A DNA stretch of 39,020 bases from Aestuariicoccus sp032586235 (lineage in GTDB: Bacteria; Pseudomonadota; Alphaproteobacteria; Rhodobacterales; Rhodobacteraceae), in the NCBI RefSeq assembly GCF_032586235.1, contig NZ_JAWHTD010000035.1, positions 1 to 39,020 on the forward strand, given 5' to 3'. The notes under the pieces are model-generated. The model worked only from the letters and a program-made list of their open reading frames with translations. It searched no databases and was not told the origin of the DNA. A program made the position numbers and the translations under genes. Numbering within the stretch: position 1 is the stretch's first letter; each line of letters starts with the position of its first letter. This document shows positions 25,364 to 33,509 of the stretch, in pieces.

Positions 25364-26079
25364 CAGAGCCGCTCTACCGCAGCGATCCCTATGCCCGCGA
25401 CGCCGCCGCCCGCGTGACCGCCCATACCGAAGAGGGCGGCGTGATCTGCGACACGCAGCTCTTTTATCCCAAGGGCGGGGGACAGCCCGGCGACAGCGGC
25501 TGGATCGAGTGGGACGGCCGCCGCCTGCCTATCGCAACCGCCGTCAAGCACGACAGCGGCGCCAGCATCCTGGTGCCCGCCGAACCCACGGCGCTGCCGC
25601 CCGAGGGCGCCCACGTGACCCTGATGCTCGACTGGGAGCGGCGGCACCGGCACATGCGCGTGCACACCGCGCTGCACCTTCTGTCGGTGGTGATCCCGCT
25701 GCCCGTGACCGGCGGGTCGATAGCCGCGGGCAGCGGCCGGCTGGATTTTGCCATGCCCGAGCCGCCCGCGGACAAGGCGGCGCTGGAACAGGCGCTCAAC
25801 GATCTGATCGACCGCGATCTGCCGGTGACCGAGAACTGGATCACCGAGGCCGAACTCGACGCCAATCCCGGGCTGGTCAAGACGCTCTCGGTCAAGCCGC
25901 CGCGCGGCGCGGGGCGGGTGCGGCTGGTGCGGATAGGGCAGGGGGGCGATCAGGTCGATCTGCAGCCCTGCGGTGGCACGCATGTGTCCCGCACCGGCGA
26001 GATCGGCGCGGTGCGCCTGGGCAAGATCGAGAACAAGGGCAAGCAGAACCGCCGCGTCAACATCGCGCTCGACACCTGA
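25360..26079 (+). CDS. Alanyl-tRNA editing protein (AlaX-like)
   Basis: Freestanding AlaX proteins hydrolyse mischarged Ser- or Gly-tRNA(Ala). The 239-residue protein has the alanyl-tRNA synthetase editing fold: YPKGGGQPGDSG at about 37-47, the zinc motif H-x3-H in HTALH (102-106), and CGGTH at 204-208 (Cys204, His208). This length corresponds to the AlaX-M type. It overlaps the channel gene by four bases. tRNA-Ser(GGA) lies 62 bases downstream, a suggestive but probably incidental neighbour. Confidence 0.93.
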   Translation: MTEPLYRSDPYARDAAARVTAHTEEGGVICDTQLFYPKGGGQPGDSGWIEWDGRRLPIATAVKHDSGASILVPAEPTALPPEGAHVTLMLDWERRHRHMRVHTALHLLSVVIPLPVTGGSIAAGSGRLDFAMPEPPADKAALEQALNDLIDRDLPVTENWITEAELDANPGLVKTLSVKPPRGAGRVRLVRIGQGGDQVDLQPCGGTHVSRTGEIGAVRLGKIENKGKQNRRVNIALDT

Positions 26080-26141
26080 ATCGCCACACCGGTCCGATCC
26101 CCCCTTGCAACCCCCAACTTCTCCGGGCTAAACCCGTCGGC

Positions 26142-26231
26142 GGAGAGGTGGCCGAGTGGTCGAAGGCGCACGCCTGGAAAGTGTGTAGGCGGGGAACCGT
26201 CTCGAGGGTTCGAATCCCTTCCTCTCCGCCA
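26142..26231 (+). tRNA. tRNA-Ser(GGA)
   Basis: The acceptor stem GGAGAGG pairs with CCTCTCC (26221-26227), followed by discriminator G and an encoded CCA. The anticodon stem CACGC/GTGTG encloses CTGGAAA with anticodon GGA at 26176-26178, which reads UCC/UCU. A long variable arm (TAGGCGGGGAACCGTCTC region) and the GGTTCGAATCC T-arm confirm class II serine tRNA. The mobile island begins right after it. Confidence 0.97.
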
Positions 26232-26400
26232 CCGACCTAACACGTTGATATTTGGTAGAAAAACACCGAGTTTTCGGTCGATTTTTCCGTGCGTTAAGCC
26301 GTACCTGCCCATCCAGAGATTCCCTTACGAGACGTTTCCGCCGGGCTTGCCGCGATGCGTCTCTCATCGGCGCATCAGCGGGGTCGGTTTTGCCCGGAAT

Positions 26401-26557
26401 TTCCCTGCTTGCAGGGAATTTGCAGGGAATTTTCCCGGATTTCACCGTCACCTGACTCCTTGGGCGCTGATAATCTCATTTGCATCAGTGGCTTGCGACG
26501 ATTTCCCTGCGCGGTCGAGCAGGGAAATAGCAGGGAATTCGTACGCCAGGCAGGGAC
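26401..26557. repeat. GCAGGGAA repeat cluster beside the recombinase operon
   Basis: Two groups share one plan: TTCCCTGC, then inverted GCAGGGAA, then a direct GCAGGGAA. Group 1: 26401-26408, 26411-26418, 26422-26429. Group 2: 26503-26510, 26519-26526, 26530-26537, plus a degenerate unit at 26550. In both groups the direct pair is spaced 11 bases, about one helical turn. The surrounding 26232-26607 has no convincing gene. It lies between tRNA-Ser and the 3' end of the recombinase gene, so it may be protein-binding sites at the island end. Confidence 0.75.
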
Positions 26558-26607
26558 TTCGTGGCGATGTAAGGTCCTTAAGCCATTACCGCCGAGGAGA
26601 GCCGCTC

Positions 26608-28263
26608 TCAGATGCCGTAGATCCGCTCCTGCTCGTGCCAGTCGAGCGGGATCGGTCGTTGCAGGAACCGCCGCAGAGTGAGCTCCGGCGGAAGTGTCCC
26701 CTCAAGGATCGCTCTCTGGATCCTGGGGGAGAGAAACGCAAGGGGGCCGCGCGTTCGGATGAAGACATCGTGGTGGCCGGCGTCCTGGGCGATCCGTGAA
26801 AGTGGCGTGCCGTTCCTAAGGGCAGTCACCCAGCGATGGGCATCGGCGAGGGTCCGGAGCAGCACCGGGTCGGGATCGGATTGCTCTTTGCCCGCCACCA
26901 GCTTCGCTTCGACACCGCGCCTGCGGAGCTGAACCGGAACGGAGAACACGAGCAGATCGCACGCCAGGTCGTCTTGAGCGACGTGCAGTGCCTCTTCCAG
27001 GAACTCGGGATCGAGCTTCAACGTGATCTCCCCTGACGAAATGCTGCCGCTGACGAGGATCCGCTGGAGCAACTCAGGTTCGCGCGCCCGAAGTTTGCGG
27101 ACGAGATCCCGGGCTACTTCGAGCAGCCCCGGGTCCGCTCGGAGATCGGGCATGGCCAGAAGACGATGTTCGACTACTGCCTGCCCGATGTGATCGGCGA
27201 TGGCAATCGCCACGCGAGCTTCGAGCATGCGGGCTGGCAGCCGCCATCCGGTCGGATCGGGCCCGCCGGAGATCAGCCGGTTCGAGATGTAGTAGGAATG
27301 ACGCCTGCCGGCCTTGAGGCTGTGGGTCGGGGTCAGGCGGTCCCCGGTCTGGTCGCGGAGCTTGCCGGTGAGACACGCGGTCTCTGCATCGGACCTGCGT
27401 CCGCGTGGGCGCCGGGCTGCGGCCTGGAGCTTGGCCTGCACTCTCTCCCAGAGCGCCTCGTCGACGATCGCCGGATGACGGCCCGGCCAGACCCAATCTT
27501 TGTGCCGGATCAGGCCGCGGTAGACCGGGTTGGTGAGGATCTTGTGAATCTGGCCGGTGGAAAGAGGGCAACCGCCCTGTTCGCGCCCCGAGCCGAACCG
27601 GTGGTGCTTGGACCGAAGCTGCAGGGCCGCGGCCTCGCGCGCGACCGAGGTAATGTTGCCGTGCTCGTCATAGAGGGTGAAGAGAGACCGGACCGTCTCG
27701 GCTTCGGCGACGTTCATCACGAGTTCCCGGACCATCGTATCGGGGTGAGGGTCATAGCCAAGGGGCGGCAGTCCCCCCATCCACAGCCCCTGCTTCTTCG
27801 AGGCGGCGATCTTGTCGCGGATCCGCTCCGCTGTGACCTCGCGTTCGAACTGGGCGAAGGAAAGGAGCACGTTCAGGGTAAGCCGCCCCATGGAGGAGGC
27901 GGTGTTGAAGGCCTGGGTGACCGAGACGAAGGAGCAGCCGGCAGCGTCAAACCGCTCCACCAGCTTTGCAAAATCGGTCAGCGACCGCGTGAGGCGGTCT
28001 ATCTTGTAGACCACCACCATTGCGATCCGCCGCGCCTCGATCTCGGCGAGCAAGCGAGCGAGGGCAGGGCGTTCGAGGGTGCCTCCGGAGACGCCACCAT
28101 CATCGAAGCGGTCGTGGGCGAGGACCCAGCCTTCATGCTTCTGGCTGGAGACATAGGCGGCGCAGGCCTCGTACTGGGCGTCGAGCGAGTTGAAGCTCTG
28201 GTCCAGACCTTCCTCGGAGGACTTACGGGTATACACCGCACAACGGATCTTCGGCACTGCCAT
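26608..28263 (-). CDS. Large serine recombinase
   Basis: A 551-residue site-specific recombinase. The resolvase catalytic domain (about 1-150) begins IRCAVYTRKSSEEGLDQSFN, with the nucleophile Ser15 in Y-x-R-x-S, and has VYKIDRLTRSLTDFAKLVE and FAQFEREVTAERIRDKIAAS. The recombinase domain has GLPPLGYD and VYRGLIRHKDWVWPGRHPAI, and a zinc-ribbon-like/coiled-coil region follows up to the C-terminus. The frame is complete, so it could be active. The ATG overlaps the DUF2924 stop by one base (TGATG). With DUF2924 and DUF3489 it forms a triad common on alphaproteobacterial islands. Attachment sites are not identified. Confidence 0.93.
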   Translation of the reverse strand: MAVPKIRCAVYTRKSSEEGLDQSFNSLDAQYEACAAYVSSQKHEGWVLAHDRFDDGGVSGGTLERPALARLLAEIEARRIAMVVVYKIDRLTRSLTDFAKLVERFDAAGCSFVSVTQAFNTASSMGRLTLNVLLSFAQFEREVTAERIRDKIAASKKQGLWMGGLPPLGYDPHPDTMVRELVMNVAEAETVRSLFTLYDEHGNITSVAREAAALQLRSKHHRFGSGREQGGCPLSTGQIHKILTNPVYRGLIRHKDWVWPGRHPAIVDEALWERVQAKLQAAARRPRGRRSDAETACLTGKLRDQTGDRLTPTHSLKAGRRHSYYISNRLISGGPDPTGWRLPARMLEARVAIAIADHIGQAVVEHRLLAMPDLRADPGLLEVARDLVRKLRAREPELLQRILVSGSISSGEITLKLDPEFLEEALHVAQDDLACDLLVFSVPVQLRRRGVEAKLVAGKEQSDPDPVLLRTLADAHRWVTALRNGTPLSRIAQDAGHHDVFIRTRGPLAFLSPRIQRAILEGTLPPELTLRRFLQRPIPLDWHEQERIYGI

Positions 28264-28664
28264 CAGCCGTCCTCCTTCAGGCCGAAGAACCGCGGCCCCG
28301 ACCAGCGCGCACCGGTGATGGCCCGGGCGACGGCGGAGAGCGAGCGGTAGGTGTTGCGGTTCCAGCGATAGCCCGCCTCCATCACCTCGACCTCGTGGGT
28401 CACGCCGTTCCACTCCCGGAGCAGCCGGCCGCCCGGCTGCAGGGCCGGTGAGACCGCCCCTCTGACGCGGGCCCGGTGCCCGAGATCGGCGAGGAAGCCC
28501 TTGGGCAGGCCGCCGTAGCGCCGGGACTGCAGCTCGAAAGCGAGAAACCTCCGCAGGAAGGCCTGGCTCAGGCTCTTCGGCACCGGGGTGCCGAAGAGGT
28601 CGGTCCAGGCGGCGACCAGCGCCGCCCGGTCCATGGTTTCAATCCGGGCGACGGTGAGCTTCAT
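28263..28664 (-). CDS. DUF2924 protein
   Basis: A 133-residue basic protein. DRAALVAAWTDLFGTPVPKS, FLRRFLAFELQSRRYGGLPK, and the C-terminal GYRWNRNTYRSLSAVARAIT-GARWSGPRFFGL are the usual DUF2924 blocks; the last part resembles a small DNA-binding fold. Function is unknown; it accompanies serine recombinases and may help them. It overlaps DUF3489 by four bases upstream and the recombinase ATG downstream. Confidence 0.88.
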   Translation of the reverse strand: MKLTVARIETMDRAALVAAWTDLFGTPVPKSLSQAFLRRFLAFELQSRRYGGLPKGFLADLGHRARVRGAVSPALQPGGRLLREWNGVTHEVEVMEAGYRWNRNTYRSLSAVARAITGARWSGPRFFGLKEDG

Positions 28665-28903
28665 GCGGCTTCAGGCTTGGCGCTGATCCGGTAGCTTACC
28701 ACGCCACCTTCCTTCTTCGGCGCGATGCGGTCGATGGTGTAGCCGGCCTTGCGCAGGGTGCTGAGGGCGGCGCGTACCGAATGCGGCTGCCATCCTGTTG
28801 CCTCCTGCAGGGCGGTGAGATCGGCGCCGGCCTTGCGGGAGAGCAGGCGGCAGACAAGGGCGGATTTGCTCTCGCGGGGTGGGGTCTGGTTGGGTTTGGA
28901 CAT
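28661..28903 (-). CDS. DUF3489 winged-helix-like protein
   Basis: An 80-residue protein: SKSALVCRLLSRKAGADLTA, LQEATGWQPHSVRAALSTLR, then KAGYTIDRIAPKKEGGVVSY. The helix-turn-helix with a wing is typical of DUF3489. It is the first gene of the recombinase operon and so a candidate regulator or directionality factor; neither is shown. The ATG at 28903 follows GAGGAGGCC. Confidence 0.88.
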   Translation of the reverse strand: MSKPNQTPPRESKSALVCRLLSRKAGADLTALQEATGWQPHSVRAALSTLRKAGYTIDRIAPKKEGGVVSYRISAKPEAA

Positions 28904-29272
28904 TCTGGCCTCCTCGGGTTGGCGGTTCCTTGCGTCATGCAGGACCTACCGAGGCAGGCCCGGGCTCTGATCCGGGCGTGCGGACACTGACGCTCTGTTC
29001 GCCGGCGAAGTCCAGTCCATTTTTCTGGTTGACAGCGCCATGCCCCTGAAGTGCGTTTGTCAACCTAATCAGTGAGTTAGGATGTTTTCGCATTGCGTTC
29101 TGGGCAAGCGTGCTGTACACGTTGATAACCGGTCGCTGAAGGAGGCTAGCGGCAACTGATCACCAAGTTCCCCCACCGGGGATGCGGCATTGATCGGCTG
29201 ACTGCTTCCTTCCTGACGACGGTGATCAGCCCTCTTATCCGCCTCTCCTCGGTTAAGCCGAAGGAGGCATTC
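28904..29272. other. Divergent intergenic region of the island
   Basis: About 370 bases without a gene, shared by the recombinase operon (leftward) and the ParB/methylase gene (rightward). GGTTGACA (29027-29034) and TGTCAACC (29058-29065) form a perfect 8-bp inverted repeat; each arm contains a TTGACA hexamer pointing inward, so it could be paired promoters or an operator. AAGGAGG before 29273 is the ribosome-binding site. Confidence 0.55.
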
Positions 29273-30178
29273 ATGGAAGAACACGGCAATCCTGGCCCGG
29301 ACGACCCGAATCACATCGGGCCTGACCCCGCACAGCATCCGTCCAATCATTCCGTTGTATCGGAGAGTGTGGTCGCGGAGGGCTCCCCGGCGCGTGGCAA
29401 GAACGACCTGTTCCCCGAGGTCCAACTGCTCTGGCTCGCGATCACCCTGATCGATGCGGCGCCTCGGCGGTTGCGGCGCGAGACGGAGAGCCAGATCAAG
29501 GCAGTAATGCGGGCCATCGAATGCTTCGGGTTCCGGGTCCCGATTCTAGTCCGCAAAATGCCGGGTGGTGAACGCTACCAGATGATCGATGGGCATACGC
29601 GGTTCGTGGCGGCTCAGCGTCTCAGTGCTGAGGTCCTGCCCTGCATCGCGGTCGATGACCTCCCCGAGGTCGAAATCCGCCGCCTCGCTCTGTCGCTCAA
29701 CAAACTGCAGGAAACGTCGGAATGGGATCCGGCGGCCCTTCGGCTGGAAATTGGTGAGATCATCGAGCTGAGCGGAACACTCGAGATCCCGGGCTTTTCA
29801 ATGCCGGAGCTCGAGGCCATCCGGTTCGGGACCGAGGCGGCCGAGGTTGAGGATCCGGCCGATGATCTCTCGGCATTGGAGACGACCGGCGTGCCGGTCG
29901 TGTCCAAGCCTGGCGATGTGTGGCGGCTGGGGGACCACGTAATCAGCTGCGGTTCGGCACGGGATGGTGCAGCGGTGGCCGCCCTGCTGGATGGGCAGGT
30001 GGCGGATGCAGTTTTCTCTGACCCGCCTTACAACGTGAAGATCAACGGTCATGTGCGCTCTGCCGAGGCAGGCTATGCCGAATTTACCGAGGCCTCGGGT
30101 GAGATGTCGCGGCCGGACTTCGTAGCGTTCCTGGTTGAAACCTTAGGCAATGCTGCCGTCCTGCTCAAGCTCGGTGGC
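29273..30178 (+). pseudogene. ParB-like nuclease / DNA methyltransferase fusion, truncated
   Basis: The N-terminal domain (about 45-150) is ParB/Srx-like, with GERYQMIDGHTRFVAAQRLS and CIAVDDLPEVEIRRLALSLN. A linker leads to an N4/N6-adenine or cytosine methyltransferase domain that begins KPGDVWRLGDHVISCGSARD and has the catalytic DPPYNV at 250-255. Similarity stops near residue 302 (FVAFLVETLGNAAVLLKLGG); the expected remaining motifs and target domain are missing. The frame stays open to 30355 by chance, through unrelated sequence. The start ATG has a strong AAGGAGG. Such genes accompany recombinase triads on islands. The truncation removes about a third or more, so it is probably inactive. 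Confidence 0.85.
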
Positions 30179-30273
30179 GACCGATGTCGAGCGGTTGCTG
30201 GGGACGGTGGCGACGCGCTTAGAAGTGAACTGCACGAGGAGACGAGCCTCAGGTTGCGCTTTCCCGGCATCCG

Positions 30274-30690
30274 TCAGGACGCTCTGATGAAGCTACCCGG
30301 CGCGTCCTCCAGTGTGCTCAGCTTCCCATCGCCCGGCTTGCGCGCTCGTACTTGATCGCTACCACCTTGGGCATCAAGCCAGTTGGACCAATGCGACCAC
30401 CACGATGCCTTGGTGTAATCAGCGGCTTCCAGCCACGCATCGGGTTCGTCGAAATGGTCCTTCGCTGTATAGTACCCATATTTGACGCGCTCGCGCGGCG
30501 GGTTCACGATACCTGCGATGTGCCCAGACTCGCCGAGTACAAAGGTGACATCGCCCCCGAAGAGCGATGTTGAAGGATACACCGACCTCCAAGGCGCAAT
30601 GTGATCCTCCTTGGTGGCGAGAATATACATCGGGTTTTTTACCCGACCGACATCGATGGCCTTGCCGTCAAGCGTCATTCCTCCGTGGCA
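30274..30690 (-). pseudogene. phaC: C-terminal fragment of poly(3-hydroxyalkanoate) synthase
   Basis: The fragment of about 138 residues reads GGMTLDGKAIDVGRVKNPMY, ILATKEDHIAPWRSVYPSTS, then SGHIAGIVNPPRERVKYGYY and WWSHWSNWLDAQGG, ending LEDAPGSFIRAS with a natural stop. These are the C-terminal blocks of class I PhaC, including the catalytic Asp (KEDHIAPW) and His (SGHIAG). The catalytic cysteine and the N-terminal three quarters are absent. The break lies near 30690, where coding similarity ends. It cannot work as a synthase. It marks the other side of the rearrangement that cut the methyltransferase. Confidence 0.85.
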
Positions 30691-30841
30691 TGATCTCAGC
30701 GGGGAAAGGGGCAATCACGCCTCAAGCCCGAGTTCTGCAACAACGCCCGGCGACAGCGAAACCCTGCCGCTGCGGATCTCGCTGTTCGCGCACCCGTCGG
30801 ATCCGGCGGCGACGCGGCTTTGCGGGTTGCGGTGACGGGGC

Positions 30842-31603
30842 CTACGCGGCGGGCGGCAAATCGCGCAGCCAGCCCAGGCTTTCGTCGGTGGGGCCGGTGG
30901 GCTTGTATTCCGCGCCAAGCGCGCGGGGCCACCCCTGCGCGGCGATCTGCGCAAAGACGAAACGGTAATCGACCTCGCCGTGATCCGGCGCGCCACGATC
31001 CGGGACCGAGGCGAACTGGATATGCCCGATGATCGGCGCGAGATCGCGCAGGCGGGTGGTCAGATCGCCCTCGGTCCGTCCGACGTGGTAGCAGTCGAAC
31101 ATCAGCTTGACGCCCGGCAGGTTCAGCTCTGCCAGCAGTGCCGCCGCCTGGTCGGTGGTCTGCAGAAAGTACCCCGGCGCATCGTGACGGTTGAGCGGTT
31201 CGATCAGCAGCTTGATCCCCTCGGGGCACCGGTCGCGCGCATAGCGCAGATTGTCGAGGAAGGCCGCCTGCGCCTCGGGTCCCTCGGCAAAGCCCGCCAT
31301 GATGTGGATGGCCCCCGCGCCGATGGCCTCAGCATAGGCGATGGCCTGGTCGATGGCGGCGCGGGCCTCGGCCTCGCGGCCGGGCAGGGCGCTTAGACCG
31401 TTCTCGCCGGGATTGCCTCGGATCGTGTTGAGCCCCAGCATCCTCAGCCCGGTTTCCTCCAGCGCGGTTGTCACCTCGGCCGCTGGCGTGTCGTAGGGCC
31501 AATGGCATTCGACCGCATCGAAACCGGCGGTTTTGGCCGCGCGGATGGCGTCCGGCAGCGGCCGGTCGGCCCAGAGAAACCCGAGGTTTGCCGAGAATTT
31601 CAT
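30842..31603 (-). CDS. otnI: 2-oxo-tetronate isomerase
   Basis: A 253-residue TIM-barrel protein of the hydroxypyruvate isomerase/xylose-isomerase-like group. MKFSANLGFLWADRPLPDAI opens it; GLNTIRGNPGENGLSALPGR, LLIEPLNRHDAPGYFLQTTD (metal-binding Glu) and MFDCYHVGRTEGDLTTRL are family blocks. OtnI interconverts 2-oxo- and 3-oxo-tetronate. Its place as last gene of ltnD-otnK-otnC-otnI, overlapping otnC by four bases, decides this over glycolytic hydroxypyruvate isomerase Hyi. The ATG at 31603 is used because the long upstream frame is antisense-like. Confidence 0.9.
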   Translation of the reverse strand: MKFSANLGFLWADRPLPDAIRAAKTAGFDAVECHWPYDTPAAEVTTALEETGLRMLGLNTIRGNPGENGLSALPGREAEARAAIDQAIAYAEAIGAGAIHIMAGFAEGPEAQAAFLDNLRYARDRCPEGIKLLIEPLNRHDAPGYFLQTTDQAAALLAELNLPGVKLMFDCYHVGRTEGDLTTRLRDLAPIIGHIQFASVPDRGAPDHGEVDYRFVFAQIAAQGWPRALGAEYKPTGPTDESLGWLRDLPPAA

Positions 31604-32250
31604 ATGTCCCACTCCACATCGAATTTGGTCACGACGGCCCGGACCTGGTCTTCGGTCAGCCCGCGCGCGTTCGTCCCGCGCAACATCATCGCCAGCCGCG
31701 CGGTGTCTTCCAGCTCTTCGATGGCGTTGCAGGCGGCCTCGACGTCCTTGCCCGCCACGACGGGGCCGTGATTGGCCAGCATCACCGCCGAACGTTTCCC
31801 CGCGAGCCCCCGCACCGCCTCGCCCATCGCCGGATCGCCCGGCAGGAAGAACGGCAAGAGCTTGACCCGTCCCAGCTTCATGATCCCATAAGGCGTCAGC
31901 GGCGGCAGGAAATCGTCGGGGTCGGCATCGGGCATCATCGACAGAGCGACCGAGTGACACGAATGCAAATGAACCACCGCCCCCGCCGTGCTGCGGGTGT
32001 CGTAGAACGCGGTGTGCAGCGGCATTTCTTTCGTGGGCTTGTCGCCGCCGATCAACCGCCCCTCGGCGTCGAAACGGCCGAGCCGGGCGGGATCGAGACG
32101 GCCAAAGCTGGTCCCGGTCGGCGACACCAGCAGCCCGCCATCCGGGGTCCGGGCCGATATGTTGCCGGTGCTGCCGTGGGTCAGACCCCGCTCGAAGAGC
32201 GAGCGCGCCAGCAGGCAGATCTGGTCGCGCAGGGCGGTTTCGGTGCTCAC
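31600..32250 (-). CDS. otnC: 3-oxo-tetronate 4-phosphate decarboxylase
   Basis: A 216-residue class II aldolase/adducin-fold enzyme, Zn-dependent. GLTHGSTGNISARTPDGGLL and VSPTGTSFGRLDP bind the phosphate; AVVHLHSCHSVALS holds the metal histidines; ANHGPVVAGKDVEAACNAIE follows. It converts 3-oxo-tetronate 4-phosphate to dihydroxyacetone phosphate and CO2. The start is GTG, overlapping the otnK stop by four bases. Fuculose-phosphate aldolase is the general alternative, but the operon points to OtnC. Confidence 0.92.
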   Translation of the reverse strand: MSTETALRDQICLLARSLFERGLTHGSTGNISARTPDGGLLVSPTGTSFGRLDPARLGRFDAEGRLIGGDKPTKEMPLHTAFYDTRSTAGAVVHLHSCHSVALSMMPDADPDDFLPPLTPYGIMKLGRVKLLPFFLPGDPAMGEAVRGLAGKRSAVMLANHGPVVAGKDVEAACNAIEELEDTARLAMMLRGTNARGLTEDQVRAVVTKFDVEWDI

Positions 32251-33509
32251 AGCGCCTCCAATGCGTCGGTGAAGAAGGTGGGCGCGCCGAAATTGCCGGA
32301 TTTCAGCGTCAGCGCGATCCGGTGGCCGCCGGTTTCGCAGAACGTCCAGGGCACGCCCGGCGCGATCTCCCGCCCGATGTCGAGCCGGTCGACCCCGAGC
32401 GCCTGGGTCACCGCGCCCGAGGTTTCGCCGCCCGCCACGACAAAGCGCCGCGCGCCGCGGTCGCGGGCGGCCATGGCGCAGGCGGCCAGTGCTTCCTCGA
32501 CGATCTCGCCCGCGCGGGCGCGGCCCAGCCTATCCTGCGCGGCGCGAACGCTGTCGGGTTCGGCGGTGGCGTAGATCAGCGGTGCCTTGTCCAGGTCCTG
32601 CGCCGACAGCCAGTCGAGCGCCTGTTGATGCCCGTGATCCGCCAGTTCCAGCGGATCGAGCCGCAGGGCAGGCGCGCCGGTGTCGCGGTAGGCCGCGACC
32701 TGCGCGTTGGTCATGGCCGAACAGCTGCCCGACAGGATGACGGCGGCGCGCGGCAGAACCGGCGTTTCCATGCGAGGCGCGTCGGCGGCCAGCGCGCCGT
32801 CGGCGCGGTAGAGCGCGGGAAGCGGCATCGCCACGGCGCTGCCCCCCGTCATCAGCGGCATGTCGCGGCAGGATTCTGCAATGGCATCCAGATCCTCGTC
32901 CGCCACCGCATCGACGACCACATGCGCCACGCCTTCCTGGCCCAGCCGGGCCAGCGCATCGCGGATGGCCACGGCGCCACGGGCCACGGTCAGCCGGTCG
33001 ACCAACCCGACGGGCCGGGTGACCTGCGGGTCCAGCAGGCGCATCAGGTTGGAATCGCGCATCGGGGTCAGGGGGTGATCCTTCATCGGGCTTTCGGCCA
33101 GCGGCTGACGGCCAACGAAAAGGTTCCCCATAAAGATCGCGCGGCCGTTCTCGGGGAAGGCCGGGCAATAGATCGTCTGCGCGCAGCCCAGATCGTCCAT
33201 CAACGCCTCGGCCACCGGGCCGATGTTGCCCTCGGGCGTGGAATCGAAAGTCGAGCAGTATTTCCAGAAGAACCGCGACGCGCCCGCAGCCTGTAGCCAC
33301 GACAGCGCCGCGCGGCAGTCCGACACTGCCGCGGCCACCGGCGCGGTGCGGCATTTCAGGGCGATAACCTCGAAGGGCGCTGTGTCGCGCGGGGGTGTGT
33401 CGGGGATGCCGATGCGCAGCGACACCTGCACGCCCGAGCGCGCCAAAAGCCCGGCCAGATCGGTCGCGCCGGTGAAATCGTCGGCGATGCAGCCCAGCAG
33501 CGTCGTCAT
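32247..33509 (-). CDS. otnK: 3-oxo-tetronate kinase (four-carbon acid sugar kinase)
   Basis: A 420-residue kinase of the DUF1537 family. The N-terminal domain has LLGCIADDFTGATDLAGLLA (the sugar-binding Asp pair) and FFWKYCSTFDSTPEGNIGPV; the C-terminal nucleotide-binding domain has VLSGSCSAMTNAQVAAYRDT and FVVAGGETSGAVTQALGVDR, the glycine-rich ATP loop. It phosphorylates 3-oxo-tetronate at O4. It overlaps ltnD and otnC by four bases each. Confidence 0.93.
   Translation of the reverse strand: MTTLLGCIADDFTGATDLAGLLARSGVQVSLRIGIPDTPPRDTAPFEVIALKCRTAPVAAAVSDCRAALSWLQAAGASRFFWKYCSTFDSTPEGNIGPVAEALMDDLGCAQTIYCPAFPENGRAIFMGNLFVGRQPLAESPMKDHPLTPMRDSNLMRLLDPQVTRPVGLVDRLTVARGAVAIRDALARLGQEGVAHVVVDAVADEDLDAIAESCRDMPLMTGGSAVAMPLPALYRADGALAADAPRMETPVLPRAAVILSGSCSAMTNAQVAAYRDTGAPALRLDPLELADHGHQQALDWLSAQDLDKAPLIYATAEPDSVRAAQDRLGRARAGEIVEEALAACAMAARDRGARRFVVAGGETSGAVTQALGVDRLDIGREIAPGVPWTFCETGGHRIALTLKSGNFGAPTFFTDALEAL

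Noticed and set aside
26401..26557. CRISPR array
   Set aside because: Units are 8 bases with irregular short gaps, and some are inverted; no repeat-spacer regularity and no cas genes.
30178..30355. C-terminus of the methyltransferase frame as real protein
   Set aside because: It has no methyltransferase motif and partly runs antisense to the PhaC coding part; open by chance after the break.
30691..30841. IS5-family end between phaC fragment and otnI
   Set aside because: GAGTTCTGCAACAACGCC resembles some IS5-type ends, but no second end or transposase remnant is visible.
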